DNA from: Prasinococcaceae sp. CCMP 1430
Lineage: Eukaryota > Prasinodermophyta > Palmophyllophyceae > Prasinococcales > Prasinococcaceae
Assembly: GCA_013416795.1 (NCBI GenBank)
Contig: RQSC01000023.1
Coordinates: forward strand, 212,865 to 245,395
Direction: 5' to 3'
DNA length: 32,531 bases
The position numbers and the translations under genes were made by a program. Under the pieces are notes generated by a model, which saw only the letters and a list, made by a program, of their open reading frames with translations, had not been told where the DNA came from and did not search any database. Shown in pieces: positions 9,701-17,861 of the stretch. Position 1 is the stretch's first letter. The number at the start of each line of letters is the position of its first letter.

Positions 9701-10295
9701 CAGCAAGGCGCGTGCGATGGAGGACTTCTTCGGCGAGAAGCTCGCGTGCGTCGACCGAGCGTTGGCGGACGAGTGCGAGGCCATCGTCAAGCGCAGGGGT
9801 GAGGAGCAGCAGGGCTTGGGTGAGCAGGGGCTGAGCAACGGGGGCGAGGCGCCTCAGCCTGCGCGCCGACAGCGCGAGAAAATAGATGTGGACGTCTTCA
9901 GCGACCCCGAGGAGATGCTGAGGAAGCTCCGGCAGGAGAAGCGCGCGGCGATGCTTGCCAGGGCCATCGGTGAGGAGGAGGACGATGAGGGACCTGCTGG
10001 CGGCGGCGAAGGCACGAGCGCGCGGGCCGGGGCTAACGGCTTCTACGCGTCACCGGTGATGAGGGTAGCTCCTGCCGTGGCGGGCCCTCCGACCGACGCG
10101 CAGGCCAAGGCGATGCGCGATGCGGTGGGGCTGATCGTTGAGACGACCGAGGGCGCGCGCTTCGAGTACATGGAGGCGCTGCACGCGAGGGTGTGCAACG
10201 CAATGCGCAGGGCGATGGTTGGCGGCGTCGATGGCTGCAATGAGCGGGTCGCAGCTGCGCTCGGCCGTCTGGCGCGCTCGCTGGCGGCGGCCTGA
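6771..10295 (+). CDS. ATAD2: ATAD2/Yta7-type AAA ATPase with degenerate bromodomain
   Basis: Intron-free frame of 1174 residues with the architecture of the nuclear chromatin factor ATAD2/Yta7, which works on histones H3-H4 during transcription and replication. Residues 1-330 are disordered, with an acidic run at about 105-145 like that of Yta7. The first AAA domain (about 290-560) is complete: VGGLDSHVAKLKEMV entry, Walker A GPPGTGKT (335-342), Walker B IIFFDEID (about 394-401), sensor LGATNR and arginine fingers RRPGRFDRE. The second AAA (about 660-790) is degenerate: GTPGGGQN replaces GxxGxGKT and VLYLPQ replaces the Walker B acids, as in other members where AAA2 is inactive. Residues about 865-960 align with the bromodomain (LRRLRMQLRFVCQQV, then WNLFVVMMSDEELPG), but the acetyl-lysine-binding Asn motif is not evident. 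A C-terminal helical region follows (YSVAEARRIISKARAMEDFF). The start is the first ATG, 53 bases from the divergent gene. Confidence 0.9.
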   Translation: MRRSRRSAIQDEDEVAEDAVPAGAAPAGEPADEPVAGVDLPYLEPRRSRRAAAVRAASVAAAAAEASDEDEDEDEDRPVGRRSSRVRSQPERLSPAFERRSRSKPEDDEEDWEEEEGDYEEEEEEEEEEGDYDDEEEEEEEEEDELLPRRVSGRQKSMVERYSPGPEARAGRERRESAEGRRNSGGRADGGGGGSRAHRGSARDERQRGRKRRLDDAPTWSDDDVGITPLRRGRSGGDAAPRGQDPYHALVAGLMAGKGGDEPGGMGLPGVAAAQKPANADIAPMEVDESVGFDMVGGLDSHVAKLKEMVFLPLLYPEVFDLYNVTPPRGVLFYGPPGTGKTLCARALAAGASRGGKKVSFFMRKGADVLSKWVGEAERQLRALFQEAQRLQPSIIFFDEIDGLAPVRSSKQDQIHNSIVSTLLALMDGLDSRGSVVVLGATNRLDSLDPALRRPGRFDRELLFPLPSLPARRTILDIHTKKWQHPPEADVLDELARGTVGYCGADLKSLCAESAIGALRRTYPQIYESEKKLLIDAASVRVGTEDFRAAMKSITPASHRSALVYSAPLPRRSEPLLVASLNAALGIVREAFPPADEALRVAEAENRLGDASARAGDGVTGGAPRVVGESQACSIAEIDGEDSLAAAGGPAYALSLLAVPHAVRPRLLLVGTPGGGQNAVAPALLHALESLPVHGIGLPSLVSEAGSRSPEEALVVTVGEARRAAPSVLYLPQLHTWWEAAHDQLRCTLLTLLADLPPELPVLLLATADADLDGKEGDVVNGLDPRALALFGPEDILEVGAASAAARATFFEPVLQSALAGPQVRTQAERVPTKSLEELPLAPVEKKTKSAEELAEERKLEEVALRRLRMQLRFVCQQVCSEHKWNLFVVMMSDEELPGLRACAEELGVEPLDVCLLLSGIDSAKYQTLASFEAAVGAMAKTVCAYFEREIAARDAPDVVATGAYGGYSVAEARRIISKARAMEDFFGEKLACVDRALADECEAIVKRRGEEQQGLGEQGLSNGGEAPQPARRQREKIDVDVFSDPEEMLRKLRQEKRAAMLARAIGEEEDDEGPAGGGEGTSARAGANGFYASPVMRVAPAVAGPPTDAQAKAMRDAVGLIVETTEGARFEYMEALHARVCNAMRRAMVGGVDGCNERVAAALGRLARSLAAA

Positions 10296-11181
10296 TGGCC
10301 CCCTTGAGGCGGGGCCACTGCTGGGGGGCGATCGTTGCGAGGACCGACTGCAAGCGACTGCATGCGACCGTAAGACCATGTTGCTACTGTACCTCCAACT
10401 GATGAGGTGCTTTTTTTAAAGTGCCGAAACGCAGCTGGCGCCGGCCAACGTTCGTGCAGTCGTGGGTGCAACTGCTGCATCTATGCAGCCACCTGCATGC
10501 GAGGGCCGCTGCAGCCGTGGATGCGTGCACGGCTGGTGGCGAAGCGTGTATTCCGGCGGGAGCGTGGCTGGCTCCGGCCTGCTCTCCGGCCTCGTGCGGT
10601 CGACATCCACTCGGTGCATACAAAAGAGGAAATGCAAATGCTAAAAAAGCCAGTCGCGGTGCAGAGGGAGGCCACGTGGTGCAGACGAGTGTGTGCACAC
10701 GGCCGCTCCCTTGGCTGGCAGCGCGTGCAGTTTTACCTCGGCGTCGGGGCATCCCCCCGGGCCAAGGTCGGAAGCCACAAAAGAAAAGTCTTGCTTGAGC
10801 TGTCCTGTCCTGTTCGTTCGTGCAGGGTTACTGTGTGCGCGACCTTGTGATGGAACTCGCTGAATCTGTCGCGTGTGGTAGTGACACTGTCTCGGGATGC
10901 CGGTTAGTAGACAAATAGTACTGTAGTTGCCCCGAGATGGTGAATATAGAGTGCATGCCCGGGCGCGAGGCATCTCCTGCTTTGAAGTGCCATCGCGTCA
11001 CCTCTCTTCTCTCTGTGTCGCCCCTCGTCTTTCGTTCGCGCGTGATGTACAGTTGTGTAGGTGAGATGGTCGCGCGCCTGCTCTAGTAGTAGTCCAAAGA
11101 AGATCGCGTCGCGCATAAGCGCGCGGATGGCCGCCGCCTCATCGTAGAGCCTCACGGTCTGTACGCGTCGTATGTGTACTT
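10296..11181. other. Convergent intergenic region, no gene seen
   Basis: This separates the 3' ends of the ATAD2-like (+) and KH (-) genes. Frames here are short and low in conserved features. It includes T/A-richer stretches such as TTTTTTTAAAG near 10411 and AAAAGAAAAG near 10779, as expected for 3' untranslated regions. I see no RNA gene. Confidence 0.6.
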
Positions 11182-13581
11182 TCAATAGCCCCAGGTGCCA
11201 CCGGCCATGCCCGGCGCCGACATTTGGCCATCGCTCCATAGGCCCGCCTGCTGCAACTGATGCTGCTGTGCGAGCACCGCGGTCGCCCGTTCCTGGTGTT
11301 GTTGCTGGCCCTGCCGCTGCTGCTGTTGGGACAGCGGCGCCGTCGGCTGGGCGAAGTAGCCACCGCGCGTGGGAGACACATCCAAGCCAGCCCCCGCCAT
11401 GCCTGGCAAGCCGCTGGGGTAGAACGCTTCTGCGTCCTCCGTGCCAGCGAGCGGCGATCCCAGCGCATTGTCCTCGTTCCATTGATACCACCCGGCGCTG
11501 CTGCCGCCGTACTGGTGCGCGGAGCGCGAGCGTGGCAGTCTTGGGCCCGCGTGTTGTTGGGGAACGGGCTGTGCGCGGCGTGGGTTGAACGCCATCGTAG
11601 GAAGTACGGGCGGGTGATGATACGTGGCCCCCCTTCGAACGTGTCCCCTGTCTCTCTCGTGGCTGGGGTAGTATTCGCTGGGAAAGGACGGCGACGACAT
11701 CGACGGCGCTATGCCTGCGCTGCGGCTCCGCCCACCCCCTATGCCGTAACCCGGCCCGGCCACCGCGCCATAGTGCCCTGCCTGGGCGGCAGCGCCAAGC
11801 GCACCAGGGTGGTGGTGGCTGCCGTGCGCCAGCGGTCCCGTCGATTGCATGAACAGGTCTTGCAGCATGCGCTCGGCCGTTGCCACACTCTCCTCGTGCT
11901 GCGAGGAGATAGTGATGGTGGGTCCCGGCTGGGCGTGCTGGTCTAGCTGCAGGCGTGCGCCGGAGGCATCCTCGAGGCGGCGGATAGTCGCGCCCGCACG
12001 CCCGATCACTTGGGCGATGCGCTCTCGGGGGCAGTCGATTGTCTTGGCATGCACAGTGGCGCCGGGGATGACGCTACCGACGCCACCAAATGGCGCGCTG
12101 TCGATGAGCTTCTCTATCTCCGCGGCCGCCGCCGCGACGGAATCGGCCGATCCGGTGATGGTGATGGGCCGCGGCTCGCCCGCAGGCAGCCCCTGCTGAC
12201 GAATGTCGACGTGCACAGCGAACTTGGACTGGATGAGACGAATAGTCTCGCCGCCCTTCCCAATGATGCGGCCAACGATGGCTGGCGGGCACTGTATCAC
12301 CTGCTGATGGCCCGCGGGGATCGGCTCGACCGCAGGCCCACCGTTCGTACCAGGCAGCTCGTCCGGCTCGCCGAGGTATCGCGGCTCGACGCGCGTGAGC
12401 TCAGCCGCTTTGCTGCTGCCCGCGTGGTCGTAGTAGAAGCTTGACTGAGCATGCTCGGGCTGGCGGGCGGCGACAAGCCCCACCGTGCCGCTGTTGGAGC
12501 TCGTGTTACGCAGTAGTGGGTCACTTCGCACGCCCGAGGGGTGCGCGTTGGCTGGCAGGTGCGGTGGCGGCGCGTGGTCCACAGGCGATGGTGTCGACAC
12601 CTGCCTGTGCGCCGCGGGCCGCAGGCGTGCGGACGTGCTGCTCGGCATGCCCTGGAGGGGTGGTGCGACTCCAGGCACGACGGCGGACTGCAGCTGCTGC
12701 GGCTGCTGCGGCTGCTGCGACTCCGCTAGCAGGGCGTCGCGGGTCGGGCCGCCGCGCGCGAGTGGTCGCGACGCGTTTGCGGGCGAAGCATTGTCGGTGG
12801 TGTGCTGCGGCAGCGAGGGGTGCGCCTGCCGCGGGGTGACCGGCATCTGCAACATGGCAGCAGACGAGCCCGGTGGCAGCGGGTGCGCTGCATGCCGACC
12901 GAGCAGAGAGGCGGTCGGCCTGGGAGGCGAGGGCATCGCCACCGTCGGAGCGCGTTCGGGAAGGCCGAGGTCAAGGAGCGCTACTTGACTCCTACCAGGT
13001 GACATCGCCACGTTTCCGGGATGCAGATCTTTGTGCAACGTTCGCTGCGATGCCCCGCCTCGGGCCTGCTGCAAATCTTTTGCAGGCGAGGCGGGCGCAG
13101 AGCGCGACTGCTGCTCGCGTCCGCTAGGCGACGACAACAAAGGCGCGGATACTGCGCCGGATATGACGGCGCTCAGCGACATCCGGGCGATACCCTCGAC
13201 GAGCGCGTCCGCCGGCTGGTCGGCGCCTGCTGGCGCGCGCTGCGCCCGGTCGGACGGCGCCAGCGCCACCGGAGCCTCGTCGGCGGTGTCGGCGTCCCGA
13301 TCGTCAGCGGTGTCGGCTCCCCGCCCTTCTCCGCGGCTTTCGCGACTCCGATCAAGGCCGCTGCCGCCGGCCATCGGCAGCTGCGACGGCCGAGAGGATG
13401 ACGTGCTTTTTGCCGATCTTTCGATGATGACATGCTCATGGTGCGCCTTCATCTGCTCTTCCGCTGGCGGTGGCGCCTCAATCGCCCGCTCGTCCTTCAC
13501 CGCCCCCGCGGTCACGTCATCGCCAGCCCCCTGCGCGCCGTCGCTGGCATGTCGTTCGCCGCTTCCCTGGCCCTCTGACAT
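11182..13581 (-). CDS. Two-KH-domain RNA-binding protein
   Basis: A 799-residue protein with two type I KH domains, the fold of PCBP, FUBP and NOVA proteins that bind single-stranded RNA or DNA. KH1 spans about 428-496 (QCPPAIVGRIIGKGGETIRL, canonical GKGG loop). KH2 spans about 512-577 (IDCPRERIAQVIGRAGATIR, GRAG loop, still of the GxxG form). Both keep the Ile-Ile/Val-Ile GxxG arrangement for nucleic acid contact. The first 420 residues are Ser/Pro/Ala-rich and disordered, and the C-terminus (about 590-799) is Gly/Gln-rich with SQQQQRQGQQQHQ, typical of mRNP and splicing regulators prone to condensation. A short segment near 177-210 (LHKDLHPGNVAM, then LLDLGL) mimics a kinase catalytic loop, but no kinase fold surrounds it. 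The ATG at 13581 shares a CATG with the start of the divergent gene. No intron is needed. Confidence 0.85.
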   Translation of the reverse strand: MSEGQGSGERHASDGAQGAGDDVTAGAVKDERAIEAPPPAEEQMKAHHEHVIIERSAKSTSSSRPSQLPMAGGSGLDRSRESRGEGRGADTADDRDADTADEAPVALAPSDRAQRAPAGADQPADALVEGIARMSLSAVISGAVSAPLLSSPSGREQQSRSAPASPAKDLQQARGGASQRTLHKDLHPGNVAMSPGRSQVALLDLGLPERAPTVAMPSPPRPTASLLGRHAAHPLPPGSSAAMLQMPVTPRQAHPSLPQHTTDNASPANASRPLARGGPTRDALLAESQQPQQPQQLQSAVVPGVAPPLQGMPSSTSARLRPAAHRQVSTPSPVDHAPPPHLPANAHPSGVRSDPLLRNTSSNSGTVGLVAARQPEHAQSSFYYDHAGSSKAAELTRVEPRYLGEPDELPGTNGGPAVEPIPAGHQQVIQCPPAIVGRIIGKGGETIRLIQSKFAVHVDIRQQGLPAGEPRPITITGSADSVAAAAAEIEKLIDSAPFGGVGSVIPGATVHAKTIDCPRERIAQVIGRAGATIRRLEDASGARLQLDQHAQPGPTITISSQHEESVATAERMLQDLFMQSTGPLAHGSHHHPGALGAAAQAGHYGAVAGPGYGIGGGRSRSAGIAPSMSSPSFPSEYYPSHERDRGHVRRGATYHHPPVLPTMAFNPRRAQPVPQQHAGPRLPRSRSAHQYGGSSAGWYQWNEDNALGSPLAGTEDAEAFYPSGLPGMAGAGLDVSPTRGGYFAQPTAPLSQQQQRQGQQQHQERATAVLAQQHQLQQAGLWSDGQMSAPGMAGGTWGY

Positions 13582-14459
13582 GCGTGGAGGCGCCCGCGCC
13601 CGGCAGTTTCACTGTATTCGCGCCGGCGGCTGGCAAATTGCTTCCGCGCGCCAAAAAAAGCACGCGCGCCGCGGCCGCCGGGGTGACGATGCGCAGGAGA
13701 TCATCGACGACGGCTACGACCAGCTCGACACGCTCTCGGCCAAGTCACAGAAGAACGTGCAGCTGCAGACGGACTCGCTGCTGCGGTCCCTGTCGGTCGA
13801 GCACGACGCGCTCGAGGCCAAGATCAGGCTCGGGCGGGAGAGAATCAACGAGCAGAAGAAGAGATATGTGCGTGCGCGGCACGGAAGCGCGGCATGCGCG
13901 CCCATGCTCCCGGCGAGCGAGCGCACAAGAGGGGGAGGGGATGAGGCTCTCTGGGCACCTGCGCGGCGGGCGTGGCGAGCGCACTGCCGAGCGAGTCACT
14001 GCAGACGCGGACCTCTCACGTCACGCGCATGCTTCTCCTTCACATTCGCTGACGCTTTGTGTGCACGCGCCCCCGCAGGCCGAGGTTGCAAGGGACATAG
14101 ACGACGGCAGGAACGCCCACCTCTTCTTCAAGAACAACGCGCTAGGTGCGTCCGCCGCGGGAGGCGCTCGCGCGCGGATCCGCGTGCGCGCGCCCACGCA
14201 CGCACGCGTACGCACGCACGCATGCGCGCGCGCGCATGTGCACGCGCGCGCGCGCGAAGCTCGTGCTGACGTGCGCCCCACCCCTCTCCGCGCGCGCGCA
14301 GGATCGGACGCGCCGCGCACGACGACGAGCGGCCGGAAGCGGCGCGCCCCGCGCACGTACAACCAGGCGCGCGAGGAGGACGCCGGCGCCACGGGCCGGA
14401 TGCTCGCGGCGTGCCTGATGGCATTCACGTCGGTGTACCTCTCCCTCATCGGGCCGTGA
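13580..14459 (+). CDS. Coiled-coil protein with C-terminal membrane anchor (3 exons)
   Basis: Not recognised at family level. I infer exons 13580-13867, 14079-14145 and 14302-14459, with GT-AG introns of 211 and 156 bases (donors GTGCGTG and GTGCGTC; acceptors CCGCAG and GCGCAG) that join in frame. The reliable part begins at about 13697 with EIIDDGYDQLDTLSAK and continues as a heptad-rich helix through RLGRERINEQKKRY, AEVARDIDDGRNAHLFFKNN, a basic linker GRKRRAPRTYNQ and a final hydrophobic segment MLAACLMAFTSVYLSLIGP that ends the protein. This is a tail-anchor layout, as in SNARE-like or organelle-tether proteins, but no SNARE zero-layer residue can be assigned. The first 39 residues, from the ATG at 13580, look unlike protein; a GCGCAG just before 13697 could be an acceptor, putting the true first exon elsewhere. 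Confidence 0.55.
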
Positions 14460-15021
14460 GGGACGGCACACGAACGCACGCGCGCGCGCGCGCACGCGCA
14501 CACGCAGTTTGTGTGTGCGTGTGTGTGTTTGAGGCCTCCCACTACGGGGCAGCCACGCTGCGGTGCTCTCGCTCGGGCCGCGTGTACGCTCCCTCCTCCC
14601 CCCCACCCACCCACCCACCCACGCCCGCATGTACATAGCCGCAGCGCGCGGATGGGGGGGGGATGGCGCTCGATTCTCGCCCCGCCCGCCTGCCGCCTGC
14701 TGCGCGCGCCATTCGCTCCCCGCTCCGCTGCCGCCTCCCACGCGCGCGCGCGCGCGCGCGCCGAGGGAGGGGGCGCCCGCGGTGCCGGGCCCACGGTGTA
14801 AAAATAGGCGCATGCTTGCTTGCACACACCCGCTGCGCGTGCTCGATACGCGCCTATCTGCGTCTGTGTCGGTAGACAGATGGTGTTCTCATACGCAAAA
14901 GTGTGGTAGGAGTCGGGAGGGGGTGCTGCTGGTTGCGGGAGGGGTGAGCACACGCACGCACACACACGCACGTGCGTCCGCGCACGCGCTGAGCCTCGTC
15001 GGAAGTGGGGCGCCTCGACCC
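14460..15021. other. Low-complexity convergent intergenic region
   Basis: No gene seen. It holds CG/CA alternating tracts (14475-14525 and 14743-14762), a (CCCA)n run near 14601-14620 and a G run near 14654. Alternating purine-pyrimidine tracts of this kind can adopt Z-DNA. It separates the 3' ends of the coiled-coil gene and the RMDN-like gene. Confidence 0.6.
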
Positions 15022-16461
15022 TCACTTTCTCCCCCAGCCAGCCGCGGAGAGCGTCGCTTTCGCCGCCCGCTTGGGCGCCACGCCGGTCGCCTTGAGCATG
15101 TCGCCGGCCTCGCGGTGGAGCTTGAAGCGCTTGCCGCTGTACTTGTCGCCGGGGGCCTGCGCGGCCGCGCGCGCGGGCGGCCGCGCGCGAGCCACGCGTC
15201 AGTCGGGCCGGCGCGAGCGCGGCCGCGTCGCGAACGGCGATGCCCTCTCTCGCGCGCGTGCGTGCGAGACACGTGCGGCGTGCATGCATGGGGTCGCGTG
15301 TGTGCTCGTTCGTGTGTTGTGCCTCCGGGTGCACTGTGTGCGCGTGCGTGTGTTGGCGAGTGTGGGCGCGCCTCACCTGTTCGAGGAAGGCGTCGAGGTG
15401 CGCCGCGGCGGCCGCCTTGTCGCCCATGCCGATGAGCACGCGCCCCAGCTCCATGCGCGGCAGCGGGATGTGCGGGTGCATCTCGAGCTGCTTTTTGTGG
15501 GCCGCGGCGGCCTCCTCGTACGAGTAGTGCGGCATCTTCCCGAAGACGGTTCGCACGACGAACTTGTGCACGCTCGGCAGGCTGGCGAGGCCGTGGTGCC
15601 ACTTGCCGAGCACCATCAGGCAGGTGTACGTCGTGAAGAACTCGTCGCCGACCGGCGGGTCGCCGAACTTCTCGCGGCAGAGCTCCAGGCAGGTGTCGCA
15701 GTGCTCGCGGATGCGCCGTGCGAGCTTGACGCGCGCCTGAATGCCCGTGCCGGGGATCTCCTGCACACGCCCGGCGCCGATCGCCACTGCAATCAACATG
15801 GCGCGCGCGCGCGTGTGCGCGTGATTGTGAGCGATCGCGCGCGCGCGCTTGCGCGCAAGTGTCTGCTGCGCGCGGCAAGACCCCACATGCACGCGCACGC
15901 GCACACGAACATGCACACACGCGCGCAAACACACGCATTGTTGCGCGCGCGCTGGCATTGCATCGCGTGCGCACCTGCCAGGTGTGCCTCGGGCGAGCGC
16001 GGCGCGGCGTCGGTGGCGCGCTCGGCGAGCGCGAGCGCCTCCTTCGCGGCATCTGCGTCGCCGCGCTCGTCGGCGAGGTCCGCCGCCAGTCTCGCGCGCA
16101 CCCACAGCCAGTCGCCGTCGGCATCGACGCGCTCGCCGGCGTCGCGCGCGGCGGCGACGGCGCGCACGGCGGCGTCGAACGAGCCCTCCGTGCGGAGCTC
16201 GTGCGTGCGCATCCACGGCCGCGGGTCGCTCTCAACACGGCCCTCAACAGCCTCCGCCGCGCCCTCAGCAGCAGCCTTGGCCTCTGCAGCGGGTGCAGGC
16301 GCGCGTGTCGAGGAGGTGCCGCCGCCGCTGCTGTTGAGCGACAGCGAGCGCAGCGAGGACGCCGCGTCGTAGTACACGCTGCCGCTGCCGGAGGTGACCG
16401 TCGCCGCCGCGCCGACACCGGCCACCGCCGCCGGCGGCGGGTCCCCCTCGCCGCCGCCCAT
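15022..16461 (-). CDS. RMDN: RMDN-like (regulator of microtubule dynamics) TPR protein, 3 exons
   Basis: Spliced minus-strand gene with exons 16461-15975, 15786-15377 and 15156-15022, 343 residues in total. Introns (188 and 220 bases) are GT-AG, and the exons join as PEAHLA-VAIGAGRVQEIPG and LDAFLEQ-APGDKYSGKRFK. The first 95 residues are Ala/Ser-rich and possibly a targeting region. From about 95 on there are TPR-like helices (GDWLWVRARLAADLADERG, AAKEALALAERATDAAPRSP), then the RMDN-type core: a segment where family members have W/HxAIAxG, an HxxxxLExC region, VLGKWHHGLASLP (family LLGRWCFxVAxLxW), FGKMPHYSYEEAAAAHKKQ (family FxxPPxSTYEEAL) and PLPRMELGRVLIGMGDKAA. Human RMDN proteins associate with microtubules, and RMDN3 tethers ER to mitochondria. 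No zinc or enzyme motif is visible. The ATG at 16461 is the first in frame. Confidence 0.75.
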
Positions 16462-16616
16462 GATGGCGGCGCTCGCGCCGCGCTGGGGCGGAGGTGGTGG
16501 TGGGTCTGGGACCCCTTTCTGGCGCGGCGCCCGCGCTCGCGCTGGCACTGCGCCCGCGAGCGCGCGCGCGCGAAAACAAGCAGCGGCGGCGCGAGCGCGC
16601 GCATAATGTGTGTGCG

Positions 16617-16620
<4 letters not shown>

Positions 16621-16702
<82 letters not shown>
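16621..16702. repeat. (TG)n microsatellite running into assembly gap
   Basis: At least 40 uninterrupted TG units, ending at the run of N. The true length is unknown because assembly failed here. All open frames through it are artefacts (Cys-Val or Thr-His repeats). Confidence 0.97.
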
Positions 16703-16871
16703 NNNNNNNNNNNNNNNNNNNNNNNNNNNNNNNNNNNNNNNNNNNNNNNNNNNNNNNNNNNNNNNNNNNNNNNNNNNNNNNNNNNNNNNNNNNNNNNNNN
16801 NNNNNNNNNNNNNNNNNNNNNNNNNNNNNNNNNNNNNNNNNNNNNNNNNNNNNNNNNNNNNNNNNNNNNNN
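16703..16871. other. Assembly gap (169 N)
   Basis: Run of N directly after the TG repeat. Its stated length may be an estimate. Confidence 0.98.
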
Positions 16872-17022
16872 GGCGGCGCGCCGTGCCGCGCCGCGGCGCG
16901 CACGTTGGGGTGGCCACGCCGCCACACGATCGGCGCCGCGCGCGGAAAAATGACGCACACAAAAAAATTTCCAGCAGCAGAAAGGTCCTTCCGAGCTGTA
17001 GGTACCAGGTACTGAAGACTAG

Positions 17023-17038
17023 ACTAGACTAGTCTAGT
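17023..17038. repeat. Perfect palindrome ACTAGACTAGTCTAGT
   Basis: A 16-base perfect palindrome preceded by a further GACTA repeat. First of three palindromes in about 75 bases of unusually low GC. Confidence 0.9.
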
Positions 17039-17062
17039 GACTGCTAGAGTGTGGACTACCTT

Positions 17063-17074
17063 GATGGTACCATC
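17063..17074. repeat. Perfect palindrome GATGGTACCATC
   Basis: A 12-base palindrome centred on GGTACC, 5 bases before the next palindrome, with which it shares the GGTACC core. GGTACCATC recurs at 17092-17100. Confidence 0.9.
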
Positions 17075-17079
17075 ATGTT

Positions 17080-17097
17080 GGTACCTAGCTAGGTACC
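17080..17097. repeat. Perfect palindrome GGTACCTAGCTAGGTACC
   Basis: An 18-base perfect palindrome with two GGTACC arms around CTAG-type centres. With the neighbouring copies it could form a cruciform or act as a dyad binding site; function is unknown. Confidence 0.9.
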
Positions 17098-17672
17098 ATC
17101 TACGGCACCACCACGCACCCTGTGCAGTTGAGGCTGCTTTTTGGTGACTTGGTCTATGGTTGATGACTCTTTGAGAATCCCCATGACGCCACGCCGCAGG
17201 CTGGGAGCGAAGGGCAGCCGCATGTGTGCCATCGACTGTCGATGCGACCCGAGGGTTCGCACAGCGTTTGCCGCCGCAAACACGAGCAACATAGTGTGGC
17301 GCACACCCGAGAGGGGCGGCGCGGGAGGCTCCCTCTCAACCGTGGGACAGAGTGCGAATACGGAGGTCCCAGGTCGCTCTTCTCGTTGACAGCGCGCGTG
17401 TGGGGGTCCGTGCGTGCGTGCGTGCATGCGTGCGTGCGCGTGCGAGTGAGCGAGCTGGCATGCGCCCGCAAGAGCGTGCCGGCCACCGTCTCCTCGTGCG
17501 GGCAGCACCCGTCCGGTGCCGCAGCAGCACGCGTGCCTACCAATGTTTCCCGCACCACGCTTCCTCGGTCATTTCTCTGTTCATCTGCCTCTGGACAATC
17601 GGCCTTCGTCACGTGCCCTGGCCGGAGCCCCTGCTCGAAACGGGTGCAAGAGGCGTATGGTGAACTCTCGGA

Positions 17673-17678
17673 TATAAA
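17673..17678 (+). promoter_or_regulatory. Possible TATA box
   Basis: TATAAA in a GC-rich setting, upstream of the SLOG-frame ATG codons. If transcription began about 30 bases on, the ATG at 17709 would be the first usable. Position alone supports it; it may be chance. Confidence 0.25.
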
Positions 17679-17797
17679 ATCACGTCAAACATGGGCACGG
17701 TTGCCTACATGCCACAGTCGCTACGTTGGTCCGTGGCGCGAGCAGGGCGCAGTGGAGCACTCGACCACAGCGCTCACGCCGCGGCGCCACACGGGGC

Positions 17798-17836
17798 GCC
17801 CGCCCGCCCGCCCGCCCGCCTGCCCGCCCGCTCGCC
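17798..17836. repeat. (CCCG)n simple repeat
   Basis: Short tandem CCCG/CCTG units just before the single N at 17861, probably intronic or leader sequence. Confidence 0.8.
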
Positions 17837-17860
17837 CCTCGCCTGCCCCATGCCCAAGGC

Positions 17861-17861
17861 N
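17861..17861. other. Single unknown base, possible collapsed gap
   Basis: Lies exactly where the SLOG domain coding begins; the domain's N-terminal third is absent on the left side. Confidence 0.5.

Larger units (their letters stand above)
17101..17860. other. Upstream region of SLOG-SLATT gene, no firm gene
   Basis: Frames exist on both strands but none shows a recognisable motif. The N-terminal part of the SLOG domain (first Rossmann strand and Gly-rich turn) should lie upstream of 17862, but I cannot find it here. A GATATAAAATC sequence (TATAAA at 17673-17678) is the only TATA-like element in this otherwise GC-rich stretch. ATG codons in the SLOG frame follow at 17691 and 17709. A (CCCG)n run occupies about 17798-17836. 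Confidence 0.45.

Noticed and set aside
14889-16962. Long frames passing through the TG repeat and the N run
   Set aside because: They depend on Thr-His or Cys-Val repeats and undefined codons; the supported gene here is the spliced RMDN-like one.
17089-17508. 139-codon minus-strand frame upstream of the SLOG gene
   Set aside because: It contains a His-Ala-Arg repeat from GCGTGC tandem sequence and matches no family I know; too weak to call.
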